From contig NZ_FNLF01000002.1 of NCBI RefSeq assembly GCF_900103175.1, positions 3,052,136 to 3,116,135 on the forward strand: a stretch of 64,000 nt of DNA. Direction: 5' to 3'. This DNA is from Tsukamurella pulmonis. GTDB taxonomy: Bacteria > Actinomycetota > Actinomycetes > Mycobacteriales > Mycobacteriaceae. The position numbers and the translations under genes were made by a program. Shown here piece after piece: positions 9,929 to 20,297 of this stretch; position 1 is the first letter of the stretch; every line of letters starts with the position of its first letter. The notes under the pieces are model-generated. The model saw only the letters and a list, made by a program, of their open reading frames with translations, was not told the DNA's origin and ran no database searches.

Positions 9929-11143
9929 GTGACGACCGTCGACACCCCGAGGCCCATCCCCGCCCGCCACCCCGCACGCCCCCGGCGGGTTCCACCGGGG
10001 ATCCGACTGGTGAGCGTCTTCCTCCGGCTCCCGGAGCCCACCGACGCGGAGTTCCGGCGTTTCGGCGAGCTGCTGACCGTGGGCGATGCGCCGATGGACG
10101 AGCTCGTCGACTGGATCTACGAGGATCGCGACGCCCGTCGACCGATGTTCGACCGCGCCCTCAACGAGGGCATCGCATCCGTGCCCGAGGCTCCCGCGAT
10201 CCTGCGGGAGTTCTTCGAGGACATGGAGACGGCCCCCGACTGGGTGGACTGGGACAAGATCCTGGTCGGCGGCCAGCTCCTGCGCAGCGGCGGGGCGGAC
10301 GGCTTCGCCATCGCGCGCGACGTGGCGCTGATGGGCGGCTACCTATTCTCCGGCTTCAATCAGACCCTGCTGCGCACCGGTGCGCTCGAGAAGGGCTCGA
10401 ACAAGCGGTTCGCGGAGACCTCGCAGTGGGCGCTCGACGTGATCGTCCCCGACGGTCTGCGCCCCGGCGGCCCCGGCTACCGATCCACGCTGCACGTCCG
10501 CTTCATCCACTCGATCGTCCGCCGGCACGTGATGGCGCTCCCGGACTGGGACTACGAGACCTACGGACTGCCGATCAACCAGACCGACATGGCGGCCACG
10601 CTGGTCGGCGCCCTGATCGCACCGGTCACCACGGGGACCGGCCTCGGCATGTTCGCCCGACCCAGCGAGTACGAGGCCACCGCGCACCTGACGCGGTACG
10701 TCGGCCGCCTGATGGGCGTGCACGACGACTTCCTGCCGCACAGCTTCCGGGACAGCCTGCGGATCCTGTTCCAGACCTCGCGCGCGCTCTCCACCCCCGA
10801 CGAGACGAGCAAGTCGCTCGCGCGGCCGATGGCCGACGACCCGCTGCGCTGGCGCTACGGGCAGCTCAGCGGGATCCGCCGCCGGATCGCCCGCTCGCAG
10901 CACCTGTCGATCGCGACCGCGTTCCTCGGCACGGCCGCGATGAAGGAGCTCGGCGTCCCGTCGGCCCTCCCCTGGTATCCCGCGCTCCGCATCCCTCTGC
11001 ACCTGCTCGAATCGGCGCTCGGCCAGCTCCCCGGCGGCCGCGAACGCGCCGCCCGGCGCGGCGACGCCAGCCAGGCGAAGTTCATGCGCATGCTCAACGA
11101 GGACGCCACCATCGGCCACTCCGCCCAGCACGTCACGCACTGA
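9929..11143 (+). CDS. DUF2236 (MpaB/latex-clearing-like) oxygenase-family protein
   Basis: The product belongs to the DUF2236 family, which includes the fungal ER oxygenase MpaB and bacterial rubber oxygenase (Lcp) domains. Mycobacteria hold several paralogues of unknown substrate. It is an alpha-helical protein of about 404 aa. Visible features include the G-Y-L-F-S-G-F-N-Q helix, a conserved R-F-I-H-S-I-V-R-R-H-V segment with the family's likely metal/heme-facing His, and N-Q-T-D-M-A-A-T-L. No signal peptide is evident. The GTG at 9929 is preferred (AGGAG at 9911-9915, rather distant); GTG at 10010 is an alternative. The substrate cannot be inferred. Confidence 0.82.
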   Translation: MTTVDTPRPIPARHPARPRRVPPGIRLVSVFLRLPEPTDAEFRRFGELLTVGDAPMDELVDWIYEDRDARRPMFDRALNEGIASVPEAPAILREFFEDMETAPDWVDWDKILVGGQLLRSGGADGFAIARDVALMGGYLFSGFNQTLLRTGALEKGSNKRFAETSQWALDVIVPDGLRPGGPGYRSTLHVRFIHSIVRRHVMALPDWDYETYGLPINQTDMAATLVGALIAPVTTGTGLGMFARPSEYEATAHLTRYVGRLMGVHDDFLPHSFRDSLRILFQTSRALSTPDETSKSLARPMADDPLRWRYGQLSGIRRRIARSQHLSIATAFLGTAAMKELGVPSALPWYPALRIPLHLLESALGQLPGGRERAARRGDASQAKFMRMLNEDATIGHSAQHVTH

Positions 11144-11159
11144 TACCAGTGAGCGCGAA

Positions 11160-11187
11160 CGGCCCGCACCGGATCCGGTGCGGGCCG
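11160..11187. terminator. Bidirectional terminator hairpin between DUF2236 gene and ilvE
   Basis: CGGCCCGCACCGGA and TCCGGTGCGGGCCG form a perfect 28-bp palindrome in the 60-bp gap between two convergent genes. It can fold on either strand. No U-run is present, which is common for actinobacterial terminators. Confidence 0.8.
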
Positions 11188-11203
11188 CGCGTGAAGCGGG
11201 GAA

Positions 11204-12307
11204 TCAGCCGAGGGTGTGCATCCAGCCGTGCTTGTCCTCGACGGTGCCGCGCTGGATGCCGGTGAGGGTCTCGCGCAGGGCCATGGTGATCTCGCCGGGC
11301 TCGCCGTCGCCGATGGTGAAGTCCTCCGACGCGCCCTTGACCCGCCCGACGGGCGTGATGACCGCGGCGGTGCCGCAGGCGAAGACCTCGGTGATGGCGC
11401 CGGACGCGACGCCCTCGTTGAGCTCGGTGACGGTGATCCGCCGGACCTCGGTCTCGAAGCCGGCGTCGCGCGCGACCTGCAGCAGGGAGTCGCGGGTGAT
11501 GCCGGGGAGCAGGGTGCCGGTCAGCTCCGGCGTGACGATGCGGGCCTGCGAGCCGGAGCCGAAGACGAAGAACAGGTTCATCCCGCCCATCTCCTCGATC
11601 GCCTCGTGCTCGAGGGCGTCGAGCCACACGACCTGGTCGCACCCCTGCTGCGCGGCCTGGGCCTGCGCCACGAGCGAGGCGGCGTAGTTGCCGCCGCACT
11701 TGGCGAAGCCCGTGCCGCCGGGCGCGGCGCGCACGTACTCCCGCGAGAGCCACACGGAGACCGGCTTGACGCCGCCCGCGAAGTACGCGCCGGCGGGCGA
11801 GGCGATCACCAGGAAGCGGTAGCTGTTCGACGGCTTGACGCCGAGGGTCTCCTCGTCGGCGAAGATGAACGGCCGGAAGTACAGGGCCTCCTCGCCACCG
11901 GCGGCGGGAACCCACTCGCCGTCGACGGCCACGAGCTGCTTGAGGGAATCGACGAAGAGGTCCTCGGGCAGCGGCGGAATCGCCAGGCGCTCGGCGGAGC
12001 GCTGGAAGCGCGCGGCGTTGGCCTCGGGCCGGAACGTGGCGACGGAACCGTCGGGCTGGCGGTAGGCCTTGAGTCCCTCGAAGATCTCCTGCGCGTAGTG
12101 CAGAACCGAGGCGGACGGCTCCATCGGGATGGGGCCGTAGGGCAGCACCTCCGCGTCGTGCCAGCCCTTCTCCTCGCTCCAGCGGAGCGAGACCATGTGA
12201 TCGGTGAAATACCTGCCGAATCCCGGGTTCGCCAGGATCTCGGAGCGCTCAGCCGCAGAGCGGGGGTGGTCGTTGCGGGTGAGGGCGAAGGCCGTGCCAG
12301 TTGTCAT
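11204..12307 (-). CDS. ilvE: Branched-chain amino acid aminotransferase
   Basis: IlvE transfers amino groups between glutamate and the 2-keto acids of Val, Leu and Ile, a PLP-dependent step. The 367-aa fold-type IV protein has the PLP lysine at Lys203 ([11 protein letters not shown]). The later [11 protein letters not shown] and G-T-A-A-V-I-T-P-V motifs bind cofactor and phosphate. It matches Rv2210c. The ATG at 12307 lies 8 nt after TAGAAT (12316-12321), so the mRNA is probably leaderless. A hairpin upstream separates it from gcvT. Confidence 0.97.
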   Translation of the reverse strand: MTTGTAFALTRNDHPRSAAERSEILANPGFGRYFTDHMVSLRWSEEKGWHDAEVLPYGPIPMEPSASVLHYAQEIFEGLKAYRQPDGSVATFRPEANAARFQRSAERLAIPPLPEDLFVDSLKQLVAVDGEWVPAAGGEEALYFRPFIFADEETLGVKPSNSYRFLVIASPAGAYFAGGVKPVSVWLSREYVRAAPGGTGFAKCGGNYAASLVAQAQAAQQGCDQVVWLDALEHEAIEEMGGMNLFFVFGSGSQARIVTPELTGTLLPGITRDSLLQVARDAGFETEVRRITVTELNEGVASGAITEVFACGTAAVITPVGRVKGASEDFTIGDGEPGEITMALRETLTGIQRGTVEDKHGWMHTLG

Positions 12308-12315
12308 GGGAGACG

Positions 12316-12321
12316 ATTCTA
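12316..12321 (-). promoter_or_regulatory. -10 box of leaderless ilvE
   Basis: TAGAAT (minus strand) is 8 nt from the ATG, with no Shine-Dalgarno between. Confidence 0.6.
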
Positions 12322-12363
12322 CGACCCGCGCTCATCCGCGCGGGCCGTACCAATCAGTAGGAA

Positions 12364-12383
12364 CCCCGAGTATTTTCTCGGGG
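12364..12383 (-). terminator. Terminator hairpin after gcvT
   Basis: CCCCGAG and CTCGGGG pair across a 6-nt TATTTT loop, 12 bp past the gcvT stop and before the ilvE promoter. Confidence 0.7.
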
Positions 12384-12394
12384 CGCCCGCGGAC

Positions 12395-13495
12395 CTACTT
12401 CGTGTTCGCCTCGACGAACGGCGGCAACACGACCTCGCACTCGATGGCGCGGCCGCGCACGTCCACGCTCACCGGCGTCCCCTTCTCGACGCCCGCCGCG
12501 GAATCGATGAGCGCCAGGGCGATTCCGGTCTTCAGCGAGGGGCTGAAGGTGCCCGACGTGGTGGTGCCGATCGGCGCACCGTCGGCGGAGAGCACCGTCA
12601 GGTCGGCGCGCAGCACGCCCTTGCCGGTGGCGCGCAGGCCCCAGAGACGCCGGGCCGGGCCGGCCTCCTTCTCCGCCAGCAGCGCCTCCCGGCCGACGAA
12701 CTCCGGCTTCTTCCAGCCGACGGCCCAGCCCGCGCGCGCCTGGACCGGGGTGATGTCGACGGTGAGCTCGTGCCCGTGCAGCGGGTAGCCCATCTCGGTG
12801 CGGAGGGTGTCGCGCGCGCCGAGGCCGGCGGGCTGGCCGTCGCGGGACGTGATCTCGGGCAGCAGCGCCCGGAAGACGGTCTCGGCGTCGTCCCACGCGG
12901 GGATGAGCTCGTAGCCGTGCTCGCCGGTGTAGCCGGTGCGGCAGACGCGCACGGGGGTGCCGTTCAGCGACGCGTCCTCGTAGGCCATGTACTCCATGTC
13001 GGTGGGCAGACCGACGGCCTGCAGCACCTCCGCCGACTTCGGGCCCTGCACGGCCAGCACGGCGTAGTCGCGGTGCTGATCGGTGACGGTGATCCCCTCC
13101 GGGGCGCGCTCGCGCAGGTGCGCGACGACGGCGGCGGTGTTCGCGGCGTTGGGCACGAGGAAGAGTTCGTCGTCGGAGACGTAGTAGACGATGAGATCGT
13201 CGATCACGCCGCCGGATTCGTTGGTGCACAGGGTGTACTGGGCCTTGCCGGGGTGGATCTTGCCGAGGTCGGCCGAGAGCACGCGGTTGACGAAGTCCTT
13301 GGCGCCGGGCCCGACGACGGTGGCCTTGCCCAGGTGGCTGACGTCGAAGATCCCGACGGCCTCGCGGACGGCGGTGTGCTCACCGACGGTGCCCGCGTAC
13401 TTGACGGGCATCGACCAGCCGCCGAACGGCGCGAACGCCGCCCCCAGCTCGGTGTGCACGGCGTTCAGGGGTCCCTCGATCAGCGTCTCACTCAT
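12395..13495 (-). CDS. gcvT: Glycine cleavage system T protein (aminomethyltransferase)
   Basis: GcvT takes the aminomethyl group from lipoylated H protein and makes 5,10-methylene-THF plus ammonia. The 366-aa protein has the usual folate-binding core. F-D-V-S-H-L-G-K comes near residue 55, then [10 protein letters not shown] and [18 protein letters not shown] with the conserved Arg and Asp. No other glycine-cleavage gene is in the window, but lipoate genes and DlaT are nearby. The ATG at 13495 is chosen over GTG at 13504 because TAGAGT ends 7 nt before it. That box contains the stop codon of the upstream permease gene. Confidence 0.96.
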   Translation of the reverse strand: MSETLIEGPLNAVHTELGAAFAPFGGWSMPVKYAGTVGEHTAVREAVGIFDVSHLGKATVVGPGAKDFVNRVLSADLGKIHPGKAQYTLCTNESGGVIDDLIVYYVSDDELFLVPNAANTAAVVAHLRERAPEGITVTDQHRDYAVLAVQGPKSAEVLQAVGLPTDMEYMAYEDASLNGTPVRVCRTGYTGEHGYELIPAWDDAETVFRALLPEITSRDGQPAGLGARDTLRTEMGYPLHGHELTVDITPVQARAGWAVGWKKPEFVGREALLAEKEAGPARRLWGLRATGKGVLRADLTVLSADGAPIGTTTSGTFSPSLKTGIALALIDSAAGVEKGTPVSVDVRGRAIECEVVLPPFVEANTK

Positions 13496-13502
13496 GCCCG
13501 GC

Positions 13503-13508
13503 ACTCTA
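13503..13508 (-). promoter_or_regulatory. -10 box of leaderless gcvT, containing the permease stop codon
   Basis: TAGAGT on the minus strand begins with the TAG stop of the upstream permease gene and ends 7 nt before the gcvT ATG. Confidence 0.6.
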
Positions 13509-14756
13509 GTCCAGGGCCGCGCTGCCGGACCGCCCCAACAGGCGCATCCCCTGATAGATGACGATCGCGGCGACCGAACCGAGGGCGATGCCGGTGAAGG
13601 TGACGTCGCCGAGCGACCAGGTGAAATCGGCGATGCCGATGATGAGCGGGACCGCCGCGGTCAGCTGATTGATCGGCTGCGAGAAGTCCACGCGGGCCTG
13701 CACCCAGATCCGTACGCCGAGAATGCCGACGAGGCCGTAGAGGGCCGTCGTGATGCCGCCCAGGACGCCGGGCGGGATCGACGCGATCACCGCGCCCACC
13801 TTCGGCGAGAGGCCGAGCAGGATCGCCGCCACGCCCGCGACCCAGTACGCGGCGGTCGAGTAGACGCGGGTCGCCGCCATCACGCCGATGTTCTCCGCGT
13901 AGGTCGTGGTCGCCGAGCCGCCGCCCGCGCCCGCGAGCACCGTCGCCACCCCGTCCGCGGCGATCGCCCGGCCCATCACGGGGTCGTAGTCCTCCCCCGT
14001 CATCTGGGCCACGGAGCGCACGTGGCCGACGTTCTCCGCCACCAGCACCAGGACCACGGGCAGGAACATCGGCAGCACGGCCCAAGAGAACGACGGGGCG
14101 TGGAACTCCGGGAAGCCGATCCACGGGGCCGCGGCGATCCGCGAGGTGTCCACCTCGCCCCGGACGGACGCGACCACGTAGCCGATGAGCACGGAGGTGA
14201 AGATCGCGAGCCGGCCGAGCATCCCCTTGAACAGGGCGAGGGACAGGATGAGGCAGACCAGGGTGACGGTGGCCGTCACGGCCGCCTTCTCGTAGTTCGC
14301 CTTGGCGGCCGGGGCCAGGTTGAGGCCGATCAGCGCGACGATCGCGCCCGTCACGACGGGCGGCATCAGCTTCTCGATCCACTCGGTGCCCACGAGGTGC
14401 ACCACCCCGCCGACCAGGATCAGCAGCGCGCCCACCGCGACGATCCCGCCCAGCGCCGACCCCATCGACTGCGAGGCCGTCGCCGCGGTGATCGGCGAGA
14501 TGATCGCGAAGCTCGAGCCCAGGTAACTGGGCAGCCGGTTCCCGGTGATGAGCAGGAACAGCAGGGTGCCCACGCCCGAGAACAGCAACGTGGTGGCCGG
14601 CGGGAAGCCGGTGAGCACGGGCACGAGGAACGTCGAGCCGAACATCGCCACGACGTGCTGCACGCCGATGCCCAGCGTCTTGGGCCAGCTCAGCCGCTCG
14701 CCGGGCCCCACCACGCCCGCACCGTCAGTGGTCGGCGTCCAGCCGAATGTCTTCAT
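13506..14756 (-). CDS. NCS2-family uracil/xanthine permease
   Basis: This is a nucleobase:cation symporter of the UraA/PurT (NCS2) family, expected in the inner membrane with about 14 segments. The 416-aa sequence has the typical Q-H-V-V-A-M-F-G near the first helix, S-S-F-A-I-I in a half-helix, and the A-E-N-I-G substrate motif with A-T-R after it. G-N-R-L-P-S-Y-L-G resembles the UraA-type more than the purine type, so uracil is the best guess. The start is ATG at 14756. Its TAG stop is shared with the gcvT -10 box. It has no counterpart at this place in M. tuberculosis. Confidence 0.88.
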   Translation of the reverse strand: MKTFGWTPTTDGAGVVGPGERLSWPKTLGIGVQHVVAMFGSTFLVPVLTGFPPATTLLFSGVGTLLFLLITGNRLPSYLGSSFAIISPITAATASQSMGSALGGIVAVGALLILVGGVVHLVGTEWIEKLMPPVVTGAIVALIGLNLAPAAKANYEKAAVTATVTLVCLILSLALFKGMLGRLAIFTSVLIGYVVASVRGEVDTSRIAAAPWIGFPEFHAPSFSWAVLPMFLPVVLVLVAENVGHVRSVAQMTGEDYDPVMGRAIAADGVATVLAGAGGGSATTTYAENIGVMAATRVYSTAAYWVAGVAAILLGLSPKVGAVIASIPPGVLGGITTALYGLVGILGVRIWVQARVDFSQPINQLTAAVPLIIGIADFTWSLGDVTFTGIALGSVAAIVIYQGMRLLGRSGSAALD

Positions 14757-14776
14757 GGCGGGCAATCATGCACGAG

Positions 14777-16114
14777 TCAGCGACCGAGCACGGCGTCCAG
14801 GTGGTCGTTGGCGAAGACGCGGTCCGGGTCGAGTTCGTCGCGCACGGCCAGGAACTCGTCGAACCGCGGGTACGCGGTACGGAAGAACTCGGCGGTGCGG
14901 GTGTGCATCTTGCCCCAGTGCGGGCGCCCGCCGTGTTCGATCATGATCCGCTCGACCTCGTCGAAGTAGTCGCTGGGCGCATCGCGCACGTACCGGTGCG
15001 CGGCGATGTACCCGCTCTGCCGGCCCGAGGCGGTCGAGAGCATCAGGTCGTCGGCCGCGGCGACGCGGACCTCGATCGGGAAGGTGAGGTTCCAGTCGCG
15101 CTTGTCGGTGGCGGCCTTGAGTTCACCGAACGCGGCCATGGTGTTCTCCAGCGGCACAGCCCATTCCGTCTCCCGGAAGCGCACCGCGCGCTCGGTGGTG
15201 AGCACGTTCGCCGAGTAGTCGGTCTCGGTGTGCTCCGAGAGCATCGACGTGGCGAGCGAGACCAGCCGCGGCGTCAGCGCGGGGACCGCGCGCCCCACCT
15301 CGCACACGGCGAGCAGCGCGCCGGTGCCCACGACGGTGTCGTCGACGAACCGCCGCACGGTGCCGATCGGCTTGCGCTTGTAGTCGCCCGGGCGCCGGAT
15401 CTGGGATTTGGTGAGCGTGCGATCGGAGCCGGGAAACCAGAAGAACTCGAAGTGGTCCACGCCGCGCACGCGCTCGTCGAAGCCGTCCACCGTCTCCGCC
15501 AGCGACAGCGGAGCCTCGGTGGCCTCGAGCACGAACCGATCGACGCACTGCAGGGTCACCTCGACGAGGATCCCGAGCGCGCCGAGCCCGAGGGCGACGG
15601 CCTGCAGGCGCGGGTCGTTCTCGCCGACGGTGACCACCTCCCCGGTCCCGGAGACCAGGGTGGCACCGACGACCTGGGTGGCGATGCCCCCGAAGGCGAG
15701 GCCGGTGCCGTGGGTGCCGGTGGAGATGGCGCCGGCGACGGTCTGCCGGTCGATGTCGCCGAGGTTCGCCATGGCGAGGCCGTAGGGCTCCAGCAGGGCG
15801 GGCACCTCGTGCAGGTGCGTCCCGGCGCGCAGCGTGACCCGCTTGGCCGCGACGTCGACGGTGACGAGCCCGCCCTGGTGATCCGGGGCGAGCGCCACGT
15901 CGCGCGGCGCGGCGATCGCCGTGAAGGAGTGCCCGGCACCGACGGCCTTGACCGTGCCGCCGCGCTCGCGCGCCCGCTCGACGGTGCGCACCACGTCCTC
16001 GATGCTGCCCGGCCGGGAGACGTACGACGGGAAGGCGGAGGCCGTGCGGCCCCAGTTGCGCCACTCCCCGACCTTCCCCGTCAACTGATCCAACCCCGGA
16101 ATCCACTTGTTCAC
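14777..16114 (-). CDS. FAD-linked sugar-lactone oxidase (gulonolactone / arabinonolactone oxidase family)
   Basis: This flavoprotein should oxidise an aldonolactone such as L-gulono-1,4-lactone or D-arabinono-1,4-lactone. The 445-aa sequence has an N-terminal PP-loop FAD domain with V-G-A-G-H-S, where His62 is the usual covalent FAD site, and G-T-H-G-T-G, followed by the ALO C-terminal domain. The C-terminal H-W-G-K motif, typical of the family, is visible. GTG at 16114 overlaps the TGA of the upstream gene by 4 nt (GTGA), so the two are coupled. The pair resembles Rv1769/Rv1771 of M. tuberculosis, which lies elsewhere in that genome. The physiological substrate is uncertain. Confidence 0.85.
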   Translation of the reverse strand: MNKWIPGLDQLTGKVGEWRNWGRTASAFPSYVSRPGSIEDVVRTVERARERGGTVKAVGAGHSFTAIAAPRDVALAPDHQGGLVTVDVAAKRVTLRAGTHLHEVPALLEPYGLAMANLGDIDRQTVAGAISTGTHGTGLAFGGIATQVVGATLVSGTGEVVTVGENDPRLQAVALGLGALGILVEVTLQCVDRFVLEATEAPLSLAETVDGFDERVRGVDHFEFFWFPGSDRTLTKSQIRRPGDYKRKPIGTVRRFVDDTVVGTGALLAVCEVGRAVPALTPRLVSLATSMLSEHTETDYSANVLTTERAVRFRETEWAVPLENTMAAFGELKAATDKRDWNLTFPIEVRVAAADDLMLSTASGRQSGYIAAHRYVRDAPSDYFDEVERIMIEHGGRPHWGKMHTRTAEFFRTAYPRFDEFLAVRDELDPDRVFANDHLDAVLGR

Positions 16115-17427
16115 AGGAAGCACTTCCCCTCGCCTCGATAGGTCGGCAGCGTGCCGTGCACGGCACCGTCGTACACGATCACCAGATCGTCCGCATGTTC
16201 GGCCGGCTCTCCGGCCTTGGTGTGCCGGAACCAGATCCGGTCGCCGAGCGAGATCAGCGCGGCGCCCTCCCCGGTGACGGGGGTCTGCACCTCGCCCGCC
16301 CCCTCGCGTCCGACGAGTGCGAGCCCCTCGGGCCACACGGGCCGCGGCAGCCGATCGGCGCCCGCGGCGCCGGAGGCGATCCAGCCGCCGCCGTGGCAGG
16401 TCACCGTCTTCGGGTCGGGGCGCCGCACCACCGCCAGGCCGAAGCCCATCGCGGGCGCGGGCCGGAAGTGCGAGTACCCGTCGAACAGGTGCGGGCCGAA
16501 GAGGCCGCTGCCCGCGGCGATGTCGGTCACGTTCGGGTCCTCGGCGTTGCGCTCGAGCGAGCCGGTGCCGCCGCCGTTGACGAACTCGAGATCGGCGATC
16601 CGGCGCAGGTCCGTGAGGATCTCGCTGCGGCGCGCGACGAGCTCGTCCCACGAGGCGCGCTGCATGGTGCGCAGCAGCGCGCCGGCGCCCGGGCGTCGGA
16701 TGCTCAGATCGCCCACCCCGGCGATCTGGGCGTCGTAGGTCATCACGCCCACGAGGCGGAATCCCTTGCGCCCCGCCACCGTCGCAGCAAGCACGGAGGC
16801 CTGCTCCCGGGTGCGCACCGGCGACCTGCGTGCGCCGATCGCGCCCAGCGCCGGCGCGTGGAACGAGGCGTCGACGTCGATGCACACCCGCACTTCGGGG
16901 CGGCGGCTCGGCGGGACCGCGGCGTCGATCAGGTCCAGTTGCTCGGCGTCGTCGATCATCAGCGTCACGCGCATCGCGGCCGACGGGTCCGCCGCCAGGG
17001 CCGCGATCGCGGCGAGGTCCGCGCTCGGGTACGCGACGAGCACATCGGTGCAGCCGGGGCGGACCTCGCCGCGGTGATCGACGCCGTCCGCCGCGAGCCA
17101 GTGCGCCTCCGCCACGTCGTAGGCGAGGACGCCCGCGTAGCCCGGCACGCGCAACAGCGCGTCGAGCACGGGCCGGGAGCGGATCGACTTGGAGGCGACC
17201 CGAATGGGCTTGCCCGCGGCACGACGGAGCATGTCGGCCGCGTTGTGCCGGAGCGCGTCGAGATCGGCCGCCAGGATCGGAGCGTCCAGTCCGTGCACGG
17301 CGGCGTCGATGCCCGCCCAGTACGACGCGGGATCGATCTCCCAGCGCCGGTCCGCCGATGCCGGCGGCGCCGCCAGATCCAGTTCGTCCGCGCCAGTCGC
17401 GCTCTCGCCCGTGCCGTTCCCCGTCAT
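16111..17427 (-). CDS. Alanine-racemase-fold PLP enzyme (amino acid deaminase/aldolase-like)
   Basis: This is a fold-type III PLP protein of the D-threonine aldolase/D-serine dehydratase superfamily, similar to Rv1769. The PLP lysine is Lys80 in I-R-V-A-S-K-S, and the usual Y-D-A-Q-I-A-G and G-G-G-T-G-S phosphate-site motifs follow. The C-terminal D-S-D-like domain holds C-H-G-G-G-W, a likely metal-site region. It is 438 aa long. ATG at 17427 is preceded 8 nt earlier by TACGAT (17436-17441), suggesting a leaderless mRNA. Overlap with the lactone oxidase implies linked functions, but the shared pathway is unknown. Confidence 0.82.
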   Translation of the reverse strand: MTGNGTGESATGADELDLAAPPASADRRWEIDPASYWAGIDAAVHGLDAPILAADLDALRHNAADMLRRAAGKPIRVASKSIRSRPVLDALLRVPGYAGVLAYDVAEAHWLAADGVDHRGEVRPGCTDVLVAYPSADLAAIAALAADPSAAMRVTLMIDDAEQLDLIDAAVPPSRRPEVRVCIDVDASFHAPALGAIGARRSPVRTREQASVLAATVAGRKGFRLVGVMTYDAQIAGVGDLSIRRPGAGALLRTMQRASWDELVARRSEILTDLRRIADLEFVNGGGTGSLERNAEDPNVTDIAAGSGLFGPHLFDGYSHFRPAPAMGFGLAVVRRPDPKTVTCHGGGWIASGAAGADRLPRPVWPEGLALVGREGAGEVQTPVTGEGAALISLGDRIWFRHTKAGEPAEHADDLVIVYDGAVHGTLPTYRGEGKCFL

Positions 17428-17435
17428 GGGCACCG

Positions 17436-17441
17436 ATCGTA
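17436..17441 (-). promoter_or_regulatory. -10 box of the leaderless PLP-enzyme/lactone-oxidase operon
   Basis: TACGAT on the minus strand lies 8 nt before the ATG at 17427. Confidence 0.55.
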
Positions 17442-17458
17442 CGTGCGCAGTGCCCACT

Positions 17459-18568
17459 TCAGCGCGCCGTGACCGCAGATCCCCCCGGGTCGTCCGCGAT
17501 CGCCCCGCCGCCGCGGCCCGCGTCCGTCCGGACCTCACCGGGGGTCCGGCCGGTCCACCCGGCGAACGCCCGCCGGAAGTCGCGGGTGTCCGCGAAGCCG
17601 ACCGCCTGCGCCACCGCGCGCAGCGGCAGGTCCGTGGTGCGCAACAGGTGCTCGGCCCGGTCCCGGCGGACCCGGGCGTGGATCGCGCGGAAGGACTCGC
17701 CCGCATCGGCGAGGTTGCGGCGCAACGTGCGCTCGGTGGTGTTGAGCGCCCGGGCGATGCCGGCCATGGTGCAGGGGCGGTGCAGTTCCGCCAGCAGCAG
17801 GCGCTCGACGGCCCAGACGTGGTCCAGTTCGCGCGCCTGCGCGGCGGTGCCGTCGACGGCGCGGCACGCCGCGAGCGCGGCGGCGTGCACCGCCGGTTCG
17901 CGGCGCGGCAACGGCGTGTCGAGCACGCCCCGGGGAACGGTCATCCGGGCCGCGGGCGCCTCGAAGCGCACGACGCATCCGAAGGACCGCTCGTACAGTG
18001 CCGCGTACGACGGCGCGGGGTACGGCAGGTCGAGCGCGGCGGGCGCGAACCCCTCGTCGACGAGGGCGGAGCGGAGCAGCGTCGTGACGCTGAGCATCGT
18101 CTCCTCGCACAGGAACGGAAGCAGTGCCGGGTCGGGTGAACGCGGTACCAGCGTGAGACGGATCGTCTCGGCGTCCTCGTGCACGGCGAAGTCGACGAGG
18201 CTTCCGGCGGCCCGGTGGAACTGCAGCCCGGCGGCCACCGCACCCCGGACGTCGGGCGCGGTCTGGATCGCCACCCCGAGCATGCCGAAGGACTGCAGGA
18301 GCGGCCGACCGCCGGCCTCCAACCCGAGGGGGCGCTCCGGCAGCGCGCGCACCACCTCCGTCAGGAACCGCAGCACGTGCACGAACGGGAGGCGCAGGTC
18401 CGCAGACGCTTCGTCGCAGGAGAATCCGGAGCGCGCGGCCCAGTCGGCCACCGGGTGCCCTGCGCGGGACAGGCTCTCCAGGAGATGGGCCACGACGGGC
18501 GCGGGCAGGGCGGCCGCGCGCTCGTCGTCCCCGGGCGGCGGCCCGCTCGGATGTCCCAGGCGTACCAT
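17459..18568 (-). CDS. AraC-family regulator with Arabinose_bd-type N-terminal domain
   Basis: The 369-aa protein has the OruR/ArgR-like layout of many actinobacterial AraC regulators: an N-terminal domain of about 200 residues that probably binds a ligand, and two C-terminal helix-turn-helix motifs. The second HTH is visible as [20 protein letters not shown]. The family often controls lipid or steroid catabolism. The ATG at 18568 is chosen because it leaves a 44-bp divergent gap to pepA. Possible targets are itself and the PLP-enzyme/lactone-oxidase pair 32 bp downstream. Confidence 0.88.
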   Translation of the reverse strand: MVRLGHPSGPPPGDDERAAALPAPVVAHLLESLSRAGHPVADWAARSGFSCDEASADLRLPFVHVLRFLTEVVRALPERPLGLEAGGRPLLQSFGMLGVAIQTAPDVRGAVAAGLQFHRAAGSLVDFAVHEDAETIRLTLVPRSPDPALLPFLCEETMLSVTTLLRSALVDEGFAPAALDLPYPAPSYAALYERSFGCVVRFEAPAARMTVPRGVLDTPLPRREPAVHAAALAACRAVDGTAAQARELDHVWAVERLLLAELHRPCTMAGIARALNTTERTLRRNLADAGESFRAIHARVRRDRAEHLLRTTDLPLRAVAQAVGFADTRDFRRAFAGWTGRTPGEVRTDAGRGGGAIADDPGGSAVTAR

Positions 18569-18612
18569 CCGACAAGGCAAGCACACCCGCCGCCCCGACG
18601 AGAGGAAACCCC

Positions 18613-20142
18613 TTGAGCACGCCGTTCACCGGACCCGCCTTCACGCTGACCGACGATCTGGGCGCGACGACCGACGCGCTGATCGTGGGCGTGTACTCCG
18701 CGGAGGGCGACGGTGCGTCGATCACCCTCGACGGCGGCGTGCCGGAGGCCGCGCGCGCACCGATCGTCGAGGCGCTCGCGCTGCTCGGCGCCGAGGGCAA
18801 GGCCGGCGAAGCGGTGCGCGTTCCCACCCCCGCCGGCGCGGGTCTCGGCGCGACCACGATCCTCGGCGTCGGTCTCGGCGCGCAGGAGAAGGTGACGGCG
18901 GAGGGCGTGCGCCGCGCCGCCGGTGTCGCGGCGCGCACGCTCGAGGGCGTGGCCGGCGCGGCCACCACACTGTCGTCGATCGATCTGGCGGCCACCGTCG
19001 AGGGTGCCTTCCTCGGCGCGTACCGCTACGCCGAGTTCCGCACGACCTCCGCACCGACGAAGACCACGCTGGGCGCCCTCGCCCTGCTCTCCTCGCCCGC
19101 CTCGGAGGCGCTGGCGGACGAGGCGCGCGGCACCGTCGAGCAGGCCCGGCTGACGGCCGCCGCGGTCGCGCTCGCCCGCGACTTCGTCAACACCCCGCCG
19201 AACGTCCTCTCCCCCGGCGAGTTCGCCGAGCGCGCGCAGCGGCTCGGCACCGAGGCGGGCCTCGAGGTCGAGGTCTTCGACGAGGAGTACCTCGACTCGA
19301 ACGGCTACGGCGGCATCATCGGCGTCGGCAAGGGCAGCTCGCGCCCGCCGCGCCTCGTGCGCCTGCGCCACCTCTCCGGGGTCGACGGTGCCAAGCACGT
19401 GGCGCTGGTCGGCAAGGGCATCACCTTCGACACCGGCGGCATCTCCATCAAGCCGGCCGCGGGCATGGAGCAGATGACCTCCGACATGGGCGGCGCCGCG
19501 GCGGTCATCGCGACCGTGATCCTGGCGGCGCAGCTCGGCCTCCCGGTCGACGTGACCGCGACCGTCCCCATGGCCGAGAACATGCCCTCGTCCACCGCGC
19601 AGCGCCCCGGCGACGTGCTCACCCAGTACCCGGGCACCGGCAAGGGCGGCATCACCGTCGAGGTGATCAACACCGACGCCGAGGGCCGCCTGATCCTGGC
19701 CGACGCCATCGTGCGCGCCTGCGAGGACGAGCCCGACTACCTGATCGACACGGCGACGCTCACGGGCGCGCAGATGGTGGCGCTGGGAACCCGCACGCCG
19801 GGCGTCATGGGCACCGACGACTTCCGCGACCGCGTCGCGGAACTCTCGCGGTCGGTCGGCGAGAACGGCTGGGCCATGCCCTTCCCCGAGGAGCTGCGCG
19901 CCGACATCAATTCGCGCGTCGCGGATCTGGCGAACGTGAGCCCGAACCGCTGGGGCGGGATGCTCACCGCCGGCGTGTACCTCAAGGAGTTCGTGACCGA
20001 CGGGGTGCAGTGGGCCCACGTCGACGTCGCGGGGCCCGCCTTCCACACCGGCGGCCCCTACGGCTACATCACCAAGGGTGGTACGGGCGTCCCGGTCCGC
20101 ACGATGCTCGCGGTGCTCCGCGACATCGCGCAGCGGGGCTGA
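18613..20142 (+). CDS. pepA: Leucyl aminopeptidase (M17)
   Basis: This cytosolic dizinc aminopeptidase removes N-terminal residues from peptides. The 509-aa protein has the M17 metal and catalytic motifs [22 protein letters not shown] and the signature N-T-D-A-E-G-R-L. It matches Rv2213. The TTG at 18613 is supported by AGAGGAAA at 18600-18607. The gene for EphD, which follows it in M. tuberculosis, is absent and the dlaT leader comes next. The 155-bp gap before dlaT has no clear terminator. Confidence 0.96.
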   Translation: MSTPFTGPAFTLTDDLGATTDALIVGVYSAEGDGASITLDGGVPEAARAPIVEALALLGAEGKAGEAVRVPTPAGAGLGATTILGVGLGAQEKVTAEGVRRAAGVAARTLEGVAGAATTLSSIDLAATVEGAFLGAYRYAEFRTTSAPTKTTLGALALLSSPASEALADEARGTVEQARLTAAAVALARDFVNTPPNVLSPGEFAERAQRLGTEAGLEVEVFDEEYLDSNGYGGIIGVGKGSSRPPRLVRLRHLSGVDGAKHVALVGKGITFDTGGISIKPAAGMEQMTSDMGGAAAVIATVILAAQLGLPVDVTATVPMAENMPSSTAQRPGDVLTQYPGTGKGGITVEVINTDAEGRLILADAIVRACEDEPDYLIDTATLTGAQMVALGTRTPGVMGTDDFRDRVAELSRSVGENGWAMPFPEELRADINSRVADLANVSPNRWGGMLTAGVYLKEFVTDGVQWAHVDVAGPAFHTGGPYGYITKGGTGVPVRTMLAVLRDIAQRG

Positions 20143-20297
20143 CGTCCCGCACCCTGGGAGTTACCGGCGAGTAGGCCCCCAACCGCCGCGCGGACCCCGC
20201 ACCGGAGGGTAGGGTCAGGTGTCGGTGGAGGCCACCAGCCGAAACCCGCGTTCAGCTCGTATCACAGCAGATAACCGAACCTGAGGAGTCAGAGGAA

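Noticed and set aside
13496-13600. Glycine riboswitch before gcvT
   Set aside because: The start lies 7 nt after a -10 box that overlaps the upstream gene, so no leader space exists.
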